From Victivallales bacterium (GTDB taxonomy: Bacteria; Verrucomicrobiota; Lentisphaeria; Oligosphaerales; Oligosphaeraceae): a stretch of DNA of 64,000 bases. The translations under genes were made by a program, and so were the position numbers. Below, piece after piece: positions 60,718 to 64,000 of the stretch. The stretch lies in the NCBI GenBank assembly GCA_017554445.1, contig JAFZIJ010000059.1, forward strand, positions 1 through 64,000. Reading direction: 5' to 3'. The notes under the pieces were generated by a model. The model saw only the letters and a list, made by a program, of their open reading frames with translations. It had not been told where the DNA came from and ran no database searches. Each line of letters opens with the position of its first letter. Position 1 is the first letter of the stretch.

Positions 60718-61827
60718 TTAAAGCAATTCCATCACAATATCATCATTAAAAAGCAAGCCGCGTGCGGTCGGACGGAAGCCGTTGTCGTCAATTGTGACAA
60801 GACCAAGCCGTTCCAATCTTGCAAGTTCTTTTCCTCGAAGAGCTTTTGCATCAACGCCGACGATTTCCGCAAACTGCTGCCATGTCCATCCGTCAACCGT
60901 CCGCATACCGAACGCCAATATCTCCGCGTCCCGCTTGTCCAACGGCAGAATGTCCATTTCAGCCTCCTCGCCTTCTAGCCATTTCAATAGATTTGAAACT
61001 TGTGTCCAGCGGTCCATTCCGTCAAACGACGTTGCAGCCGGACCAGTGCCCAGATATGTCCCGCCATGCCATATGTCGTTGTTATGACGGCACTCACAGT
61101 CAGGCTTCGCAAAATTGGAAATCTCATAACGTCGCAAGCCGCCTTCCGCCAGAATCTCATCGGCAAGCCGCCAATATTCAGGAAAGTCATCATCGTTCAC
61201 ACACGTTCCATGCGCCGCCAACGGCGTTCCCTCTTCGATGGTCAAAGCATATGCGGACAGATGATCAGGATTCAATTGCAACGCTTTATGTAAATCCATG
61301 CGGAAATCATCAGGCGTCTGGCCAGGCACGTTGTAAATGAAATCAAAATTGACACGGCGGATTCCGGCTTTTCGCAATGCATCCACTTTTGTCTCAAGCC
61401 CTTCCAGATGTCCGCAACGCCCTAATGTCGTGCGGATTCGCGGTTCGAAGCTCTGGATGCCCATGCTGACACGCGTCACGCCATGCGCCGCCATGATGGC
61501 GATCTTTTGTTCTGAAAGCGATTCAGGATTGGACTCCACCGTCCATTCCATGTCATTGACAAAGCGGAAGTTACTGCTAATGCCTGTCAAAAGCTTTTCA
61601 AAGCAATCATCGTCCAAGGCCGTCGGAGTCCCGCCGCCGATGAAGACGGAACGCAAAGCCGCGCAATTGTCCGACTGTTTTTCCATGTCCTGCAGGATGC
61701 GGCAAATGTACGCTTCCTGCTCCGGACGGCTATAGCGTCCCAATGAGTAAAATGCGCAATACGAGCATTTTCCATGACAGAACGGTACATGGACATACAG
61801 TGATTCAAAAGGACGACGGCCAGACAT
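60718..61827 (-). CDS. hemW: HemW, radical SAM heme chaperone (CPO-like)
   Basis: 369 aa. The radical SAM cluster is CHGKCSYCAF (CxxxCxxC) after SLYVHVPF, followed by SVFIGGGTPTALDDDCFEKL, VTRVSMGIQSFEPRIRTTLG and VNFDFIYNVPGQTPDDFRMD, all typical of HemW. The extra Cys that marks true HemN (CxxxCxxCxC) is absent: Phe is in that position. HemW delivers heme to respiratory proteins rather than acting as an oxidase. Also examined as a candidate glycyl-radical activase for 42363-44414, but the sequence is clearly HemW-type. Confidence 0.93.
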   Translation of the reverse strand: MSGRRPFESLYVHVPFCHGKCSYCAFYSLGRYSRPEQEAYICRILQDMEKQSDNCAALRSVFIGGGTPTALDDDCFEKLLTGISSNFRFVNDMEWTVESNPESLSEQKIAIMAAHGVTRVSMGIQSFEPRIRTTLGRCGHLEGLETKVDALRKAGIRRVNFDFIYNVPGQTPDDFRMDLHKALQLNPDHLSAYALTIEEGTPLAAHGTCVNDDDFPEYWRLADEILAEGGLRRYEISNFAKPDCECRHNNDIWHGGTYLGTGPAATSFDGMDRWTQVSNLLKWLEGEEAEMDILPLDKRDAEILAFGMRTVDGWTWQQFAEIVGVDAKALRGKELARLERLGLVTIDDNGFRPTARGLLFNDDIVMELL

Positions 61828-61954
61828 ATTCCCTTCTTTTCAATGCTTCCTACATTACCATCCTTCAATTTCTTTGAAGAAATCCTGTACGTTTTTTCTT
61901 TCTATGCCTTTGTAAACAAGATAATCCTTAAGGAACATTTGTGTCCATTAAATA

Positions 61955-62110
61955 ACCGCCGCAGCCGCCGGAGCCGTTTGAATCATTCACAATCAACATC
62001 TTGTTTCATTATTGAATACTTAGAGGTAGCGTCGGCCCGGCGGCGAGGCATTTTTTGTTGTATGTGCAATGGTTGCAATTCGTGTAAATTCGTGTCCATT
62101 CGTGGTTATA
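61955..62110 (+). repeat. Copy D of the composite intergenic repeat, partial
   Basis: Keeps CCGCCGCAGCCGCCGGAGCC (61956-61975), TTTCATTATTGAAT (62004-62017) shared with copy C, and AATTCGTGTAAATTCGTGTC / CATTCGTGGTTATAAATCAACG (62077-62117). The CTTATGG block is missing. Ends at the next gene's stop codon as in A and C. Confidence 0.7.
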
Positions 62111-62112
62111 AA

Positions 62113-63219
62113 TCAACGATTTATCGACAGCATCGTCTCCGAAAGAATTCGCGCATGATTCCGCCAGTTGAATTGCGCGGCACGCTTCGGACCTTCCTCA
62201 CGAAGACGCGCACGTTCATTCTCGTCCGTCAACAACGTTGTCAACGCCTGCCGAATTTCGTCAACGGACGTCGGATCGAATTGGACGGACGTATCACCGC
62301 CGATCTCCCCTAGGCTGGATGTATTGGAACAGCCACATGGAACGCCATAGTGCATGGCTTCAATCAGCGACAGTCCAAATCCTTCGAACAGAGAAGGAAA
62401 GACATAGCAGGCGGCGTTTTCATATGCCTCCTTCATGTCGGCGGAATCCACAAAACCACAGAACACGATGTCGTCTTTCGCAGGCGATTTTTCCGCCGTC
62501 TCATGGATTATTTCACTTCCAGGCCAGTCCGCTCCCGCCAAGACAAGCGGATAGTCACGTCGCAGTTCTTCTGGCAGCCCTTCATAGGCCTGTATCAAGC
62601 GGACATGATTCTTGCCGGGATGCTCAAGTCGCGACACATAAAACACATAATGCCCCGAGCGCAGCCGCGGATGAGCGGCCAGCCAGCCCGTTCGATGCGT
62701 TTCCGGCAGGCTCAATCCATTGTACGCCACATGGATTTTTTCATGCGGAACATGCCAGTATCGCTCCAAATCCGTGGCGGTCGCATGACTGACCGCCGCC
62801 ACGTATTTACTTCCACGAATCAGCCACGGCAACACTTTCTTGATATAGAAAGTCCGAAACGCATCATATTTGTTTTCAACATGATACTGCGACAGATCAT
62901 GCACGACCGACATCGTCGGAACCGGATAGAACAGGAAAGAACGCCTGTTCGCCGCCGTGATCAGACATGCGTCATATTTGTCACGCGAAATCGAAAACGG
63001 TACGATGAATGCATGATAGAGCATGGAAAACACGGCACGGCGTGTGAAACTCGGCATTTCAATCGTCTTGAAACCATTGAAATGATGAGACATGCCGGAT
63101 TCGACAAGTAGCGTCAAATCATGTCCTTGCGCGGCAAGTTCACGGATCACATTACGGATATAGACCGATATGCCGGAACGGCCGTCGTCAAACGGAACGC
63201 ATGACACAAACAAACGCAT
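62113..63219 (-). CDS. Glycosyltransferase family 4 (GT-B)
   Basis: 368 aa from ATG 63219 (AGGATGCACC upstream); the in-frame ATG at 63258 lies in the upstream gene and lacks a site. N-terminal Rossmann segment MRLFVSCVPFDDGRSGISVY; C-terminal domain has FYVSRLEHPGKNHVRLIQAY and FPSLFEGFGLSLIEAMHYG, the E-x7-E motif of retaining GT4 enzymes that bind the nucleotide sugar. Probably adds a sugar to a lipopolysaccharide or exopolysaccharide. Its start overlaps no gene; the Gfo/Idh gene ends 28 bp upstream. Confidence 0.92.
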   Translation of the reverse strand: MRLFVSCVPFDDGRSGISVYIRNVIRELAAQGHDLTLLVESGMSHHFNGFKTIEMPSFTRRAVFSMLYHAFIVPFSISRDKYDACLITAANRRSFLFYPVPTMSVVHDLSQYHVENKYDAFRTFYIKKVLPWLIRGSKYVAAVSHATATDLERYWHVPHEKIHVAYNGLSLPETHRTGWLAAHPRLRSGHYVFYVSRLEHPGKNHVRLIQAYEGLPEELRRDYPLVLAGADWPGSEIIHETAEKSPAKDDIVFCGFVDSADMKEAYENAACYVFPSLFEGFGLSLIEAMHYGVPCGCSNTSSLGEIGGDTSVQFDPTSVDEIRQALTTLLTDENERARLREEGPKRAAQFNWRNHARILSETMLSINR

Positions 63220-63247
63220 GGTGCATCCTGTTTTGGAATGGTTCCTT

Positions 63248-64000
63248 TTACAGCGCAACGGCTTTGCCGCTGCGGACGCTTTCGATCTCCGCCTTCACTA
63301 CGCGGATCGTCTCCATCGCCGTCGCGGCCGTGACCGTCGTCGGCTTGACGCCTTTCCGGATGCAGTCGAAGAAATAAGCCTGTTCATTGAAATACGGCCC
63401 GGCCGTTGTGATGTTCAAACCGCTCTTCAATTCCGCAAGGCTGGAGGATAAATCCACTTCTTCCGGAGCGCCGCCCTTATAAACCAATAGTGCAGGTTTA
63501 TTGCGGCTATTGAATTCCAACAGACCATTTTCAAAGAACGCGCGGTATGACGCCGTGAACGGGAACCCCTGCGGGGTGTCCGCACTGCCTTCAGCGCTCA
63601 CGATGATGTTGCCATCATACAGATATTGCGTGAAATTGTGGAAGATGCCGCCCTGCGTGCGGTTGTCATAGCTAACCCCATGGGATAGAACGGCTTTTGG
63701 CGTACCAAGCATCCACAGGATCGCGTCTGTGTCATGGATGTGGCGGTCGAAGATCTGCATGCCGCCACGCTCTTCGTCCAAAAACCATCCTTCATAACCG
63801 ACTGATACGCCGCCGATACGCGTCATGGACAACGCCCGCAGTTCACCGAACATCTTTTCGTCGATGGCCTTTTTCAAATAGACATATTCGTCCCAAAAAC
63901 GCAGGACCTGCCCGATCATGAAGTTCTTGCCGGACTTTTCGGCGGCTTCCGCCATTTCACGGCAACAATCGACATTCAGTGACATAGGCTTCTCGCAGAA
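63248..64000 (-). CDS. Gfo/Idh/MocA-family oxidoreductase, 5' end beyond window
   Basis: 250 codons before the TAA; the frame is open to the right edge, where CEKPMSLN supplies the conserved EKP motif of the family's Rossmann domain, so the N-terminal NAD(P)-binding half is outside the window. The visible part is the C-terminal alpha/beta domain: GWFLDEERGGMQIFDRHIHD with the substrate-binding Asp-x-x-x-His pair, ADTPQGFPFTASYRAFFENG and AYFFDCIRKGVKPTTVTA. Such enzymes oxidise or reduce sugars, inositols or sugar nucleotides. Adjacent to the glycosyltransferase, so a nucleotide-sugar role is possible. Confidence 0.93.
   Translation of the reverse strand, partial: FCEKPMSLNVDCCREMAEAAEKSGKNFMIGQVLRFWDEYVYLKKAIDEKMFGELRALSMTRIGGVSVGYEGWFLDEERGGMQIFDRHIHDTDAILWMLGTPKAVLSHGVSYDNRTQGGIFHNFTQYLYDGNIIVSAEGSADTPQGFPFTASYRAFFENGLLEFNSRNKPALLVYKGGAPEEVDLSSSLAELKSGLNITTAGPYFNEQAYFFDCIRKGVKPTTVTAATAMETIRVVKAEIESVRSGKAVAL

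Noticed and set aside
60718..61827. Radical-SAM gene as activase of the glycyl radical enzyme
   Set aside because: It has the CxxxCxxC plus downstream blocks of HemW and lies 16 kb away; activases have an extra ferredoxin-like cluster domain that is absent.

Overview
The window looks like chromosome of a Lentisphaerota (Victivallales-type) bacterium. This is an inference from gene content: a type II pseudopilin with the H-X9-DG C-terminal signature, a second protein carrying the same signature on a lipoprotein signal, and a density of glycoside hydrolases, a sulfatase, a sialidase and a beta-helix protein typical of glycan-degrading members of the PVC group. A glycyl radical enzyme fits an anaerobe. 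Core markers (rpsB, tsf, uvrC, tldD/tldE, hemW, tRNA-Ser) show it is chromosomal.

Layout. 1-5.9 kb: two large minus-strand genes, one secreted and cut by the left edge. 5.9-11.9 kb: an AT-rich accessory island with an orphan restriction-endonuclease-like gene, an MqsR/MqsA-type toxin-antitoxin pair, a DUF1016/YhcG-type PD-(D/E)XK nuclease, a KilA-N gene and an unusual load of repeats. 11.9-20.1 kb: a GH42-like gene, acetolactate decarboxylase, a 13-repeat Sel1 protein, tRNA-Ser(CGA) and a frameshifted GH20-like gene. 20.3-26.4 kb: a TRAP transporter (dctP-Q-M) with a universal stress protein, a lone acyl carrier protein, an L-sorbose-1-phosphate-reductase-like dehydrogenase and a sugar phosphate isomerase, apparently one sugar or sugar-acid uptake and catabolism unit. 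26.5-31.1 kb: an acidic protein, a GNAT enzyme, a lipoprotein, a SlyD-like FKBP and rpsB-tsf. 31.4-36.8 kb: a four-gene operon pseudopilin, beta-helix, sialidase, sulfatase. 37-42.3 kb (plus strand): a GHL10 glycosidase-like protein, an alpha/alpha-toroid protein and CapA. 42.4-47.8 kb (minus): glycyl radical enzyme, PAP2 phosphatase, low-molecular-weight tyrosine phosphatase, SGNH hydrolase, DUF58. 47.9-52.2 kb (plus): UvrC, GH36 alpha-galactosidase, MBL hydrolase. 52.3-64 kb (minus): GH29 alpha-L-fucosidase, a pseudokinase/FGE-like membrane protein, a heptose-adenylyltransferase/nitroreductase fusion, TldE, TldD, HemW, a glycosyltransferase and a Gfo/Idh/MocA oxidoreductase cut by the right edge.

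Genes working together. Sulfatase, sialidase, fucosidase, alpha-galactosidase and beta-helix proteins suggest use of host mucin-like or algal-type sulfated and fucosylated glycans; many lack signal peptides, so part of the degradation is probably intracellular after import.

Most unusual signals: (1) a tandem array of eight ~77-bp units at 6.93-7.48 kb whose covarying 29-nt palindromes match an internal coding segment of the nearby DUF1016 nuclease gene; (2) a 32-bp perfect palindrome inside the KilA-N gene; (3) 21-bp and 12-bp minisatellites framed by two ~111-bp repeats exactly 600 bp apart; (4) a dispersed composite intergenic repeat found at four or five sites; (5) a receptor-like protein in which both the kinase domain and the FGE-like domain have lost their catalytic residues; (6) the adenylyltransferase-nitroreductase fusion.
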